From Balanoglossus misakiensis (Eukaryota > Hemichordata), in NCBI GenBank assembly GCA_040954595.2, contig CM082581.2, forward strand, positions 5,146,001 to 5,210,000: DNA of 64,000 nt, given 5' to 3'. The notes beneath the pieces were generated by a model. It was not told the origin of the DNA. It saw only the letters and a program-made list of their open reading frames with translations, and searched no databases. Numbering within the stretch: position 1 is the stretch's first letter; every line of letters starts with the position of its first letter. Position numbers and translations under genes: made by a program. Shown here one piece after another: positions 18,310 through 58,830 of the stretch.

Positions 18310-21243
18310 ATTTAAAAAAAACAAGGCCTGTGACAGGAGTCAGCTGGATCGATATTGATTAAGGACTGTTCTTATCTTGACTGTCGCCAATAAATTGTCC
18401 CACAAGTAGCACTGATAAGTTTGTCCACTGCCACTGGCACAGATGGAAGCAGCTTTTTATCTGCAAATCAACCTGAAATGGTCGTGAAATTATTAGATTT
18501 AGTGGGCCCATTCTATCAGTGAATCGGTGAAATTTGTGATGAAGACACGAAGAAATGAATCATTGTTAGTAATTGATATTGTATCAAGCAAACATTTCTC
18601 TTTTCTCAGAGATAGTAGCTAACCTAGCTAGGGGGTCTGGCCGTGCCAGTCAGAACCTCCAGGTAGGTTACAATCTCTGTACATGGGTCCTTGTCAACAC
18701 ATGTACACATAAGTTATTTTGTGAAGAAACCTATATTATTACCCAGTGCTCGATGCAGGTTACTTTTGAATTGTGTACTACTGATTTGGAGAGTGGCAGT
18801 CCCTGCCTCTAAATGAATACTTTATATTCTTGCGAGGATTCTAGTTACTTCAGCATAAACTTCAAATCGACAAGCACATCATCCAAGACAGTTAAATGAT
18901 TTAATGTTTTCACAAATACACTACACCCAGATACATTGATTGGCACCCAAAAATGTTTACAGATTCTCTGTCAGTTGAATTCTTTCATCCAAAAATCAAA
19001 GCATGTAATCGTCTTGATTTGAACAAGCTCAAAGATGCATAATTCATTAACAAGAATAGCAAGCTGAATCACTTATGTATGAAAAATTCAAATCACAAAA
19101 TCATATCAGTCATGTTCATCTTAATGTAAATATATCCTGAATAAATGGCAGCCTACCAAAAATCAGCTAAAACAATTTCAGCATTTGTATATGTTTTCAA
19201 AATTTTAAAAAAGTGATGAAACCCATTACATTTATATGTTAACTTGTTTCCATGGAAATGTTTTTCCCAAGAAAAACAAGTGTTACAAGAAATTTCCAAT
19301 TTGTAGGTTTTATATATAATGTAGACATGGCAAGTACAATAAATTAGATGTTTTTGTCAATCAAATTATTTTACAAAACTGTAATCTTTCACCCAAACCT
19401 CAACTAAAAATATTCAAATATAACCGAGTTGAACTAATACTAGAAATACATGTTGCTTTTTGCAAGTTTTTTTTTAACACAGCACTAGATAGATTTTCAT
19501 GATTTACAAGTCACTGCTGGATAAAAAAGATGTTTGTTTTTTTGAAGAAGTCGTTTCATAGAAATGGATTGAAAATTTGTGACAATGATACTGCAGCAGC
19601 CATGTTGACATGATGCAGATTGACAAGCATATAAGTACCATGTGCAACCGATGGCTGATGATGCAGACATGTTTAGAAATTCTCAAACTTCTCATATTCA
19701 TATTTTTTTTAAGTGGAGACACTGTAAAATTGGCAGATTTGAATACTTAAATGTTTTCCTAGATATAGTAATATAGTAATACCGGTAGTTAAAATTAAAG
19801 TTAAAAGGAAAGCAGTTCTGGCATGTCTGAGTATATGCATGTCCGAGTATGTCTGAATCTCTCTCTACAAATTCAAATCCACCAATGATATATATGCTCC
19901 ATATCATGTTGTTTGTGATCGACTTTCATGTGTACTAGCTGGTATAGATGTCGTTATTCTTTAATTACATGATATCTCATACTGTTGTCGTAAACTTCGC
20001 AACAGCTCCCAAAAAATGTGAAAATAAAAAGTCCCATAAAATGTTTTTCGAGATAACGATGCTGATAGTGAAATACAAGAATGCAAAAATTAATCATCAC
20101 GTAACTGTTGCAGTGAGAGTAAATATATGAAACCTCAAACGTTTGATGTTGGCAAATCGTTTTTGTTTTCATTCTCCTAATTTGTAGGATAGCTTTGTTA
20201 CCACAATCTACATAATATGCCCCTCCCCACCCCCCCCCCACCCCAGGTATACAGTATGCTGTACTATAAAGTATTAGCCAAAGAACTGAGACAAGAAAAG
20301 TAACAATCTGCAGGATTGTGTAAACCAAAGCAATCTGGCAAAATATCTTCTGGAAAAGATTTTTGTTACCAATGGGAAAAATGTTGCCACTTTTTACATA
20401 ATTGAAAATTGTACCTCATTTTGATAAAATCCAAATGACAACATCCATGCAAGCAAAGTTTGAAACAAACAGAATGTCTTAGAAAGAATTCTGACAGACA
20501 CTAAATGAACGTAAGAATAATATTAATTGTTCTTCATTTCATTGTAATTGAATAAACCTGAATGAGAACATCCATTGATCATGTAAATTTGGTGGAGTCA
20601 CCCTCAAATGTACAGTCACCATTTAAACTACAATGCAGGAAATTCTAAGATCATATATGACTTGGTTCTCAGGGTTCTACATATGCTTATACACATTACA
20701 TTCAGATGACAGGCACATATCCGGCCTAAAATAGTAAAAGAAGACTTTGTATTGCCACACATTTGTACGGCAAATTAAAAAATAACAAAAAAATATCACA
20801 CATATAACTACTGGAGCTTCCTTGACTTTTGTTTTTGAAAAAAAAATACAACTGTCAAAGGGAATTTATGCTCTTGCTGCCTTACAATTGTATAAAAATC
20901 CTTATTCACTGTTCAGTGTCTATGTCTTCTAGTTCAGAATATAAACTCTTCATGCCTCCAGCCAACAAAAGCACTGGATGCAAACCAAAGCACAATAAAG
21001 GAAAGAAAATGCAGGTAGATCAAATAAAGTGGATGGCACAAAAAATTGTAATTATTCAGAGCTTTCTTGTTTGAATGTACATCTTGGATTCAGTGATTTG
21101 CACACAACTCTGATGGGCACCTGGACTCGAGTTTTTGAAAATGAGAGTCTGCGATAGTTCAAACGAATATCCATGATGCATTTCATAGGAAATGTGTGAG
21201 GCCAGGGAGGTTGACAGGACTCTCTTTGCTCAATTTGGTCTCT
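18310..21243. other. 3' flank of copy C, nearly duplicated downstream of copy D
   Basis: No gene is supported. The stretch matches 32.33-35.30 kb base for base over long runs, including a plus-strand frame of 81 codons at 20829-21074 whose twin is 34892-35137. The stretch next to 21244 should include the 3' UTR of C. A C-rich tract lies at about 20220-20245. Confidence 0.6.
19980..20130. mobile_element. Degenerate relative of the TA-flanked MITE
   Basis: The core (GAGATAACGATGC, then GAAAATAAAAAG, AAAATTAATCATCACGTAACTGTTGCAG) resembles the inside of the 203-bp element at 31067-31269, but the termini are eroded. A twin lies at about 34050-34180 in the duplicated flank, so this insertion predates the C/D duplication. 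Confidence 0.4.
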
Positions 21244-30885
<9,642 letters not shown>

Positions 30886-31066
30886 GTTGGATCCACTAAT
30901 TATAAACGTTTCACCTGCAAAACATAATATTTTCAGTAAATTACTCAGTGGAAGAATTCATGGTAGATAATTTTCTGATTCACGCAGGCGGTATTTTAAT
31001 GGCCGTACTGGTGTATTTTATCATTGGCTACTCATCCCAATTATCTGGTTTTCAAGTATCATGGTA

Positions 31067-31269
31067 CTGTAAAACATGTTATTTTTGGGAACAATAAATT
31101 TTCGTGAAATCCGCGAGAGCCAAAAGAACGTGAAATTAAAAGACGCGTATTTTTCTGAGATAACGATGCAGTAAATGAAATAAGAGAAAGCGAAAATTAA
31201 TTCTCGGGAAACAGTTGCCTCTTTTGATATCACGAAAATTTCCTGTCGCGAAAATAACATGTTTTACAG
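31067..31269. mobile_element. 203-bp TA-flanked MITE upstream of copy C
   Basis: Ends CTGTAAAACATGTTATTTT and the matching inverted copy are perfect over 19 bases, with TA duplicated at each side (31065-31066, 31270-31271). Copies A, B and E have a single TA at this site, so the empty site is visible. TA duplication and size point to a Tc1/mariner-type non-autonomous element. It lies in the intron between predicted exon 1 and the TRIM exon. Confidence 0.88.
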
Positions 31270-31397
31270 TATATGCAATTAACAAACCAGGGTGAGGAGC
31301 ATTTTTCATATAACTACGCTATCAGCATGTTTGTTTGGCGAAGAAACTCAAACTTCGGCGAGTAGACTAAATTTCTAATGGTGGAAATAACTTTCGT

Positions 31398-32120
31398 CCT
31401 ATCACAATGCTCGTAATTACTGGCCAATGAGAGCCATATTTACAATTTCTTCTGCAGCGCAGCGCAGCCAGCGGCGGAAATGGGGGCAGACGGGCTCTCG
31501 TTGTGATGTGCGTTTCGTGTTGGACCAAAAATAAAATAAAAATCCATGACGCCGACCGTCCTCAACACAATGTTTTCTTCATTTAACTACAAATTATTCA
31601 TTGCATAGATAGACGCATGGGTTTGTTGTTGTTGCACCCACCGACGTAGCTGTACTTGCACGATAAGTTTTGTGATTATTCTTTTGCAAGAACAGGCGGT
31701 TACGCCCCTGTTGCTAATGATAAATGCTAGTCTGTTTTCTGGATGCACGCGAAAGATCCCCAAAATATTTCAGAGACTATCCGCCACATATACGGTTGTA
31801 AACAAGCGCCCGTGAAACTAAACGGTGACGGTTACAGTAGAAGTTTACATACATGTATGCTCGCCAGCCTGAGACTACGTGCACGATACGCGACCAGCAC
31901 TGAAGTGAAACTTTGTTCATACGTTTTTTTCATCGGATATCGAATATTGTCGTTGTTCACGACAGTTTACAATTCACTGAGGTTGATTAAATTGACGTCA
32001 ATCATATGACGAAACTCACCTTCAATGTCATGCGATGGGGACCACACTAAACACAGTCATTTATAGCGCAACACAAATTCTGCGATTCTCGTCGAGAGTC
32101 GGGCGAATGAAGTTGGCGAA
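31398..32120 (-). promoter_or_regulatory. Copy C 5' cassette
   Basis: Exon-1 donor after 32020, upstream ATG at 32031-32029, IRF-like site at 31902-31914 (106 bases from the donor). The first CCAAT box is mutated to CCTAT (31398-31402); the second is intact (31424-31428). The uORF would run ATG ACA TTG AAG then GTG AAA CGT TTA TAA across the splice. Confidence 0.45.
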
Positions 32121-35100
32121 ATGTGATAGGTAAAGGAGAGCATTACCAATTACGTGACAGGCTCGTAGTAGAGCAGCTGGTGTTTGTGTTTGATATCGAT
32201 TTATAGTATGAGGTCAAAACAGTGTCACACACTCTGACACAATCAATGGCACAATGGAGTACAACGATGTATGTTTTTCATTGGGGGGGGGTAGAGAGAT
32301 CTTCATGCTATGCATATATTTAAAAAACAAGGGCTGTGACAGGAGTCAGCTGGATCGATATTGATTAAGGACAGGTTCCTATCTTGACTGTCGCCAATAA
32401 ATTGTCCCACAATAAATTCATGTGTCAGGTAGCACTGATAAGTTTGTCCATGACTACCACTGACACAGATGGAAGCAGCTTTTTATCTGCAAATCAACCT
32501 GAAATGGTCGTGAAATTATTAGATTTAGTGGGCCCATTCTATCAGTGAATCGGTGAAATTTGTGATGAAGACACGAAGAAATGAATCATTGTTAGTAATT
32601 GATATTTAACAAACATTTCTCTTTTCTCAGAGATTGTAGCTAACCTAGCTAGGGGGTCTGGCCGCGCCATCAGTCAGAACCTCTAGCTAAGTTAGAATTA
32701 TCTACGTGTTACAATCTCTGTACATGGGTCCTTGTCAACACATGTACACATAAGTTATTTTGTGAAGAAACCTATATTATTACCCAGTGCTCGATGCGAG
32801 TTACTTTTGAATTGTGTACTACTGATTTGGAGAGTGGCAGTCCCTGCCTCTCAATGAATACCTTATATTCTTGCGAGGATTCTTAGTAGTTACTTCAGCA
32901 TAAACTTCAAATCAACAAACACATCATCCAAGACAGTTAAATGATTTAATGTTTTCACAAATACAGTACACCCAGATACATTGATTGGCACCCAAAATGT
33001 TTACAGATTCTCTGTAAGTTGAATTCTTTCATCCAAAAATCAAAGCATGTAATCGTCTTGATTTGAACAAGTTCAAAGATGCATAAATTCATTAACAAGA
33101 ATAGCAAGCTGAATCACATCATATCAGTCATGTTCATCTTAATGTAATATATCTTGAATAAATGGCAGCCTACCAAAAATCAGCTAAAACAATTTCAGCA
33201 TTTGTATATGTTGTCAAAATTTAAAAAAAGTGATGAAACCCATTACATTTATATGTTAACTTGTTTCCATGGAAATGTTTTTCCCACGAAAAACAAGTGC
33301 TACAAGAAATTTCCAATTTGTAGGTTTCATATATAATGTAGACATGGCAAGTACAATAAATTAGATGTTTTTGTCAATCAAATTATTTTACAAAACTGTA
33401 ATCTTTCACCCAAACCTCAACTAAAAATATTCAAATATAACCGAGTTGAACTAATACTAGAAATGCATGTTGCTTTTTGCAAGTTTTTTTTAACACAGCA
33501 CTAGATAGATTTTTATGATTTACAAGTCACTGCTGGATAAAAAAGATTAATTTTTTTTTTTTGGAAGAAGTCGTTTCATAGAAATGGATTGGAAATTGGT
33601 GACAATGATACTGCAGCAGCCATGTTGACATGATGCAGATTGACAAGCATATAAGTACCATGTGCAACCGATGCTAGAAGCTCACCGGCTACACATTAAA
33701 TGACCATAACATGTTATGGCTGATGATGCAGACATGTTTAGAAATTCTCAAACTTCTTATAATCATATTTTTTTTAAAAATGGAGACACTGTAAAATTGG
33801 CAGATTTGAATAATTAAATGTTTTCCCAGATATAGTAATATAGTAATAGTTAAAATTAAAGTTAAAATGAAAGCAGTTCTGGCATGTCTGAGTATATGCA
33901 TGTCCGAGTATGTCTGAATCTCTCTCTACAAATTCAAATCCACCAATGATATATATGCTCCATATCATCTGTTGTTTGTGATCGACTTTCATGATGTACG
34001 TATACTGGTTATGATGTCATTATTCTTTAATTACATGATCTCATACTGTTGTTGTGAACAAGACCTCCCCAAAATGTGAAAATAAAAAGTCCCATAAAAT
34101 GTTTTTCAAGATAACAATGCAGTTAGTGAAATACGAGAACGCGAAAATTAATCATTACGTAACAGTTGCAGTGAGAGTAAACTTGAAATCTCAAACGTTT
34201 GATGTTGGTAAATCGTTTTTGTTTTCATTCTCCTAATTTGTAGGAGAACTTTGTTACCACAATCTACATATAATATGCCCCTCCCCATCCCCCCCCCCCC
34301 AGGTATACAGTATGCTGTACTATTAGTATTAAAATATTAGCCAAAGAACTGAGACAAGAAAAGTAACAATCTGCAGGATTGTGTAAACCAAAGCAATCTG
34401 GCAAAATATCTTCTGGAAAAGATTTTTGTTACCAATGGGAAAAATGTTGCCACTTTTTACATAATTGTAAATTTTACCTCATTTTGATAAAATCCAAATG
34501 ACAACATCCATGCAAACAAAGTTTGAAACAAACAGAATGTCTTAGAAAGAATTCTGACAGACACTAAATGAACGTAAGAATAATATTAATTGTTCTTCAT
34601 TTCATTGTAATTGAATAAACCTGAATGAGAACATCCATTGATCATGTAAATTTGGTGGAGTCACCCTCAAATGTACAGTCACCATTTAAACTACAATGCA
34701 GGAAATTCTAAGATCATATATGACTTGGTTCTCAGGGTTCTACATATGCTTATACACATTACATTCAGATGACAGGCACATATCCGGCCTAAAATAGTAA
34801 AAGAAGACTTTGTATTGCCACACATTTGTATGGCAAATTAAAAAATAACAAAAAAATATCACACATATAACTACTGGAGCTTCCTTGACTTTTGTTTTTG
34901 AAAAAAAAATACAACTGTCAAAGGGAATTTATGCTCTTGCTGCCTTACAATTGTATAAAAATCCTTATTCACTGTTCAGTGTCTATGTCTTCTAGTTCAG
35001 AATATCAACTCTGCATGCCTCCAGCCAACAAAAGCACTGGATGCAAACCAAAGCACAATAAAGGAAAGAAAATGCAGGTAGATCAAATAAAGTGGATGGC

Positions 35101-35305
35101 ACAAAAAATTGTAATTATTCAGAGCTTTCTTGTTTGAATGTACATCTTGGATTCAGTGATTTGCACACAACTCTGATGGGCAACTGGACTTGAGTTTTTC
35201 AAAATGAGAGTCTGCGATAGTTCAAATGAATATCCGTGATGCATTTCATAGGAAATGTGTGAGGCCAGGGAGGTTGACAGGACTCTTTTGCTCAATTTGG
35301 TCTCT
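32121..35305. other. Spacer upstream of copy C and 3' flank of copy D
   Basis: No gene is supported. The upstream block is shortened here by a deletion of about 1 kb relative to A and D. From about 32330 to 35305 it is a close copy of 18.31-21.24 kb. Confidence 0.6.
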
Positions 35306-44505
<9,200 letters not shown>

Positions 44506-44685
44506 GTTGGATCCACTAATTATAAACGTTTCACCTGCAAAACACAATATTTTAAGTAAATTACTTAGTGGAAGAATTCATGGTAGATAATTTTCTGATT
44601 CACGCAGGTGGTATTTTAATGGCCGTACCAGTGTATTTTATTATTGGCTATTTTATCCCAATTATTTGGTTTTCAAGTATCGTGG

Positions 44686-44693
44686 TACTAGTA
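44686..44693. mobile_element. Possible excision footprint of the TA-flanked MITE
   Basis: The site reads GG-TA-CTAG-TA-TATGC. Copy B has GG-TA-TATGC and copy C carries the whole element between two TAs. CT and AG are the first and last two bases of that element (CTG...CAG), as expected if it was cut out of D. Confidence 0.55.
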
Positions 44694-44818
44694 TATGCAA
44701 ATAACAAACCAGGGTGAGGAACATTTTTCATATAACTACGCTATCAGCATGTTTGTTTGGCGAAGAAACTCAAACTTCGACGAGTAGACTAATTTCTAAT
44801 GGTGGAAATAACTTTCGT

Positions 44819-45560
44819 CCAATCACAATGCTCGTAATTACTGGCCAATGAGAGCCATAGTTACAATTTCTTCAGCGCAGCGCAGCCAGCGGCGGAAATG
44901 GGGGCAGACGGGCTCTCGTTATTTATGATCAATGTGATGTGCGTTTCGTCAAAAATAAAATAAAAAGCTATAACGTCGACCGTCCTCAACACAATGTTTT
45001 TTTCTTACACATTTTCGTACACATTATTCATTGCACAGATAGACGCATGGGTTTGTTGTTTTTGCACCCACCGACGTAGCTGTACTTGCACGATAAGTTT
45101 TGTGATTACTCTTTTGCAAGAACAGGCGGTTACGCCCCTGTTGCTAATGATAATGCTGGTCTGTTTTCTGGATACACGCGAAAGATCCCCAAAATATTTC
45201 AGAGACTATCCGCCACAACTACGGTTGTAAACAAGCGCCCATGAAACCAACCGGTGACGGTTACTGTAGATATTTACATACATGTATGCTCGCCAGCCTG
45301 AGACTACGTGCACGGTACGCGACCAGCACGGAAGTGAAACTTTGTTCATACGTTTTTTTCATCGGATATCGAATCCTGCATTTGTTCACGACAGTTTACA
45401 ATTCACTATGGTTGACTAAATTGACGCCAATCTTATGACGAAACTCACCTTCAATGTCATGCGATGGGGACCACACTAAACACAGTCATTTTAATAGGCT
45501 ATAGCGCAACACAAATTCTGCGATTCTCGTCGAGAGTCGGGCGAATGAAGTTGGCGAAAT
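44819..45560 (-). promoter_or_regulatory. Copy D 5' cassette
   Basis: Exon-1 donor after 45449, upstream ATG at 45460-45458, IRF-like site at 45331-45343 (106 bases from the donor), CCAAT boxes at 44819-44823 and 44845-44849. Confidence 0.45.
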
Positions 45561-46502
45561 GTGATAGGTAAGGCGAGCATGCGCAATCAAGTTAATATGT
45601 TACAAACTGTTAATAAGTTGCATGACGCTGTGAGTGCAAAAATGAACACGTTATTTTGACACGAACAATTATTATTCCAATATTGAGATATTTATCTAAT
45701 TTCAACCAAAACATGTAGTTGTACTTTGTGTTCTTGTTTATCGTGTCGATATTTTGCGGTACGTACGCTCTACGGGCCTGGTTATACAGTTTTGAATTTA
45801 CCGTTTGCGTGCAATTTTACCTGTTGTAAGCTTATTCTGTACATATGCATCAGCCTCAGGGTCTGTAACACTAAATCATATTATCATGGACCACTCTCCT
45901 GTGGGAAATATTCCCCTTGTATGTTTTTTAACAGTCCATAATGATGAAAAAACAACCATTCTCCGCGATTTGCTGTTCACATGATGGATTCTTATTTTTC
46001 CTGCGCGTGGGGTTTGATATAGTGGACATTGGTTACGATATATGTCAACGTGTAATTCTAGTATTTACAATAAGAAAATGTGTTGAACCACGATTCACCT
46101 ACATTGCACGTTCATTTGATGCAATGCATGTACATCGACCACGGATGTACAGTGGTACCAGCTCCCATGCATATAGGCCTACGCCCATAAAACTGGTTAG
46201 GCCTATATTTTGCACAGGGAGACAAATTTCAACATTAAAAATAGTCAACGTCCCAATAATCAAATGCCTAATATCTTGAGCGCATCCCTTTTCATCGTTT
46301 ATCATACAAGGCATGACGGTGTTTGCATAGGACAAAATCACGAGCTATTTATCATGTATCCCCGCCCGTTTTTTGATAATTGGTTCTATTTTCCGGCCGT
46401 GCATGTGCTGAAACAAACAGCAATTTTCCTGTTTGAAAAGATTGGACTACAGGCAAATAATGACGTGTCTTATCTTTTTAATTCTTCTTAATATAGTTCC
46501 AA

Positions 46503-46505
<3 letters not shown>

Positions 46506-46567
<62 letters not shown>
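46506..46567. repeat. TCA trinucleotide microsatellite
   Basis: Uninterrupted TCA run of about 62 bases, the counterpart of 17641-17704. Copy A lacks it. Confidence 0.95.
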
Positions 46568-46802
46568 AGATTCCTAAGTTTCCAGTGCTGGTACCTGAGT
46601 TTTGGCCGACTGAGACTTTGTCTCCATCGTGCTCCAGTTACCCACGAACCCACATTTTACACCGTGTCTTATCGCACATGACTCGGGCTTTTGCTTTAAC
46701 TTTGTATGAAATTAGCAGCTCAAACAGCCTTGCAAATTTTTTAATGGAAAAGTACAGTACGACTCATTGCTATGACAAACCTCCTTAAAATACATTACCA
46801 AT

Positions 46803-47308
46803 GCCTCTTTACTTTGCTGTCAATGTTGCAGTTTTTTTGCTACAATTTTTTTTCTGAAATCCGGCTTAAATTTCAAAAATCTTCTTCTCCAGAACCGGTG
46901 ATAACCGAGACACGGGGTTTGAGGTATGTGGTCACCTAACTGATGTCTATCAAGTTTGCGAAAATCATTGTGATTGGTTGAAGATTTTGGCGGCCATATT
47001 GGATTTTCGAAAACCCTAGTAAAATTTCAAAAATCTTCTTCTCAAGAACCGGCGATAACCGAGTCACAATATTTAGTGTGTGTGGTCATTAAACAGATGT
47101 CTATCAAGTTTGCTAAGAAGAATGTGATTGGTCGAAGGTTATGGCGGCCATATTGGATTTTGTGAAAAACGATTAAAAAGTAAAAATTCCCTTTCTAGCC
47201 TAAAAATTGATAGCACAGAAGTTCAAACAATGGCGCCGTGTCCCTGACCTGCAGTGCCCCCTAGAGCCTCGTTTTGATTTACATCCGGGTACCTTTCCGT
47301 AAAGAGGC
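46803..47308. mobile_element. 506-bp inverted-repeat element upstream of copy D
   Basis: Ends GCCTCTTTAC and GTAAAGAGGC are perfect inverts and the target AT is doubled. Copy B reads ACCAATTACGTGAAAGG without interruption. Inside, a unit of about 135 bases occurs twice (AAAATCTTCTTCT, AGAACCGG, GGCGGCCATATTGGATTTT). No open frame of note. Confidence 0.75.
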
Positions 47309-47699
47309 ATTACGTGAAAGGCTCCTAGTAGAGCAGCTGGTGTTTGTGTTTGATATCGATTTATTGTATGAGGTCAAAACAGTGTCACACACTCTGACAC
47401 AATCACACAATGGAGTACAATGATGTATGTTTTTCATGGGGGGGGGGGGGTCGAGAGATCTTCATACTATGATACATATATTTTAAAAAACAAGGCCTGT
47501 GACAGGAGTCAGCTGGATCGATATTGATTAAGGACAGATTCCTATCTTGACTGTCGCCAATAAATTGTCCCACAATAAATTCATGTGTCAGGTAGCACTG
47601 ATAAGTTTTGTCCACACTACATACACTAACACAGATAGAACGTTTGAGTGGCCAGCTTTTTATCAGCAAATCAACCTGAAATGTTATTAGTTTTAGGGA

Positions 47700-48130
47700 C
47701 CGTACAGTTTTTACGGCGGGAGGGGGGGGGTCACTTAAATTTTGGAATCCAAAAGGGGTGGGGTCATCTTTTTTTTCGAAACGCCTTTAACATACTTTTG
47801 CCCCCCAACTTTAGGAACTAAAATTTGCTTTTCAGTCCACAAAAATGCAGTTTCGAGCCGTTTATTTTACAAAATTTTCTAATGTGGGAAGGGGACACCT
47901 TCGCCACATTTCATTTATTGGCTGGTTAATCTGGTGTACCAGGACTGTGTGCCCCCCCCCCCACCGATAACTTTGAGCGGCAAAGGTAAAATTTGTCCTC
48001 CCCAACATAGTTGAGTTAATTTGCTTTTGAGTTCATTAAAATGCAGCTTTGAGCTGTGTATTTTATTAAAAAATTCTGCTGTGGGAGGAACACCCCCTCC
48101 CCCACCCACCCTCTTAACTTCTCTGGTTTT
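47700..48130. repeat. Degenerate tandem repeat with C-rich tracts
   Basis: Two related units of about 190 bases (TTTGCTTTTCAGTCC / TTTGCTTTTGAGTTC, then AAAATGCAG) alternate with C or G homopolymers. It looks like a decayed dispersed repeat; the family is not recognised. Confidence 0.35.
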
Positions 48131-49957
48131 ACCAATTCTAACAACTATTGTAATGACGTGTCATTGCAATTAATTCATATATTTCTTTATTTTAATTTAT
48201 TCATATATGCAAAATTCAATTGTAAGTCATTCACCACCCGAATGTTGGTTACATTTGCCTACCCCCCCCCCCACCATGAAATTGCTGCCTATGCCCCTGT
48301 ACAGTGAAAATGTGTGTGTTATTCCACTTTCATGGAAGTTTTGTGTAATCCATTCTGTAATGAATCTATGTCAATTGTGTTTTGATTGTTTTCTGGTGTA
48401 TTTTTTGTGTAAGAAAACTATGAAGACATCCAAAAGTGGGAAAACACACATTTCCACTGTACAACAGTCGTCACATCTTGTGAAAAAGGCAATAAGTAGA
48501 TTTTCTTCAGCAATTTTCAGTAAAACCTACAAGAAGAGATAAATTTGCCATGCTTGCACATCCTCACATCACCAAACTGAAATTATTTTCATATGCATAC
48601 ATGTATACATGTCATAGTCCAGTATTTATTAACTTTGAAAGTAAGTCCACTAAGGACATCTAGCATTTTACCACTATTTTGATAATTTTTCTTTTGTGTC
48701 AAAATTTATACAATGAATTTTCCATTGCCGGTGATCAACTTACATACACTATGTACTGTTAGTGTTTTTAATTTTTTTCTGACTGTGTCAGATATAAATC
48801 CCAGCAAAGCATTTTATATAACAATATCAACACATTTGAAACATGCAACATCTAATGAATATTGAAAAATAAACCTGTTTTTTTTTAAAGCAAACTAAAG
48901 GAGTTCTTGCCTGACTCTTGAGTATACAGTACTGTTACGATATATGTAATATATAAAATAGGTGCAATAATGTAATGTCTGTCATGCGCTTGATACAATG
49001 AAGTAAGGAAAAGTAGATTCTATTTTGCTTAGTAAATAGGCTCAATGTTCTGGGGTCATGGACTGAAAGCTAAAGAGAGTTGAAAGATGAGACTTTTCAA
49101 CAAATGAGCTTGTAAAATTGGTGGAATAACCATAGCGATTGACTTTTGAATTGTACAACCAATTTCTGTTTTCTATTATTTTAACCTGAATATTTGCCTG
49201 GTCTCAAACAACTATGTGAATACGTATATTTTCATTATTGAAAACCTTCAAAAATGAATTATTTCTATGCAAATAGTGTTGTGTAGCAAGCTGATGATCA
49301 TAATTGGATGAGCTGAGCTGTCAACAGATTTTAGAAATGTAAAAATTCAAACTTCCTCAATGCTATATGTTGAATATTCACAAAGAATAGCAGCTACCTC
49401 TTTTATAAACAGTTGTCATAAAATTGAGATAACTTGCTATAAAAATAAGTTGTCAGACAGAAAAGTAACATTTGGGTAAACAAGGTCCAGGGTAAACATT
49501 CAAAACTTAAAACCACACACTAGTTCATTTCACCTACAAAGTACTATCAAAGAAAATATACAGAATTGACAAGAGAGCTTATATTATCAGTCTAGGCATA
49601 TGCCTCAACTGTTAACTGATGCATATTAAATTTCTGGACAATACAGTTTTCATTAAAGTTTCCTGTGTCCATTATGACAGTCCTCAGCAGATGTACAGAA
49701 CACACAAGATGTACACGTTACAAATTATGCTGTACTGAAAACATATCTTCTTTTATATGTTTTTCATAAACTGTAGCAGAATTTACACTTTGTGGAATTT
49801 CTCTGCCATTTATACGTATGATTTTTACAATGTCAAGACAGATAACCTTTGACAAAGACCCTAGTTTTCTGAATGGCTGCCCTTCAGCAGAACAATTTGT
49901 AGAGTCAGTGTTTTACAACTGGAGACATCATTGGAGATGGGGTTTTGCTGATACTGT
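48131..49957. other. 3' flank of copy E, not shared with the other copies
   Basis: No gene supported and no match to the C/D or B/F 3' flanks by eye. The part adjoining 49958 should be the 3' UTR of E. Confidence 0.5.
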
Positions 49958-57783
<7,826 letters not shown>

Positions 57784-58091
57784 GTTGGATCCACTGATTA
57801 TAAACGTTTCACCTGCAAAACACAATATTTTAAGTAAATTACTAAGTGGAAGAATTCATGGTAGATAATTTTCTGATTCACGCAGGCGGTATTTTAATGG
57901 CCGTACCAGTGTATTTTATTATTGGCTATTTTATCCCAATTATTTGGTTTTCAAGTATTGTGGTATGTGCAAAAAACAAACCAGGGTGAGGAGCATTTTT
58001 CATATAACTACGCTATCAGCATGTTTGTTTGGCGAAGAAACACAAACTTCGACGAGTAGACTAAATTTCTAATGGCGGAAATAACTTTCGT

Positions 58092-58830
58092 CCAATCATA
58101 ATGCTCGTAATTAATGGCCAATGAGAGCCATATTTAAAAAAAATTCTTCAGCGCAGCCAGCGGCGGAAATGGGGGCAGACTGGCTTTCGTTATTTATGAT
58201 CAATGTGATGTGCGTTTCGCCAAAAATAAAATAAAAAGCTATAACGTCGACCGTCCTCAACACAATTTTTTTTCTTACACATTTTCGTACACATTATTCA
58301 TTGCATGGATAGACGCATGGGTTTGTTGTTGCTGCACCCACTGACGTAGCTGTACTTGCACGATAAGTTTTGTGATTGTTCTTTTGCAAGAACATGCGGC
58401 TACGTCTGTTGCTATTAAATGATAATGCTAGTCTGTTTTCTGGATGCACGCGAAAGATCCCCAAAATATTTCAAAGACTATCCGCCACATCTACGGTTGT
58501 AAACAAGCGCCCGTGGAACCAAACGGTGACGGTTACAGTAGATATTTACATACATGTATGCTCGCCAGCCTGAGACTACGTGCACGATACGCGACCAGCA
58601 CTGAAGTGAAACTTTGTTCATACGTTTTTTTCATCGGATATCGAATATTGCAGTTTTTCACGACAGTTTACAATTCACCGAGGTTGACTAAATTGACGTC
58701 AATCTTATGACGAAACTCACCTTCAATGTCATGCGATGGGGACCACACTAAACACAGTCATTTATAGCGTAACACAAATTCTGCGATTCTCGCAGAGAGT
58801 CGGGCGAAATGTGACATTAGGTAAAGGCGA
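58092..58830 (-). promoter_or_regulatory. Copy E 5' cassette
   Basis: Exon-1 donor after 58721, upstream ATG at 58732-58730, IRF-like site at 58603-58615 (106 bases from the donor), CCAAT boxes at 58092-58096 and 58118-58122. The spacer upstream is shortened by a deletion relative to A. Confidence 0.45.

Larger units (their letters stand above)
45561..47690. other. Spacer upstream of copy D
   Basis: No gene seen. It parallels 1.2-2.4 kb and 16.1-18.3 kb, with a TCA microsatellite at 46506-46567 and the 506-bp element at 46803-47308. Confidence 0.6.

Noticed and set aside
20829-21074. 81-codon plus-strand frame with a near-identical twin at 34892-35137
   Set aside because: Both lie within a duplicated 3' flank whose non-coding bases are equally conserved; the frame gives no recognisable protein.
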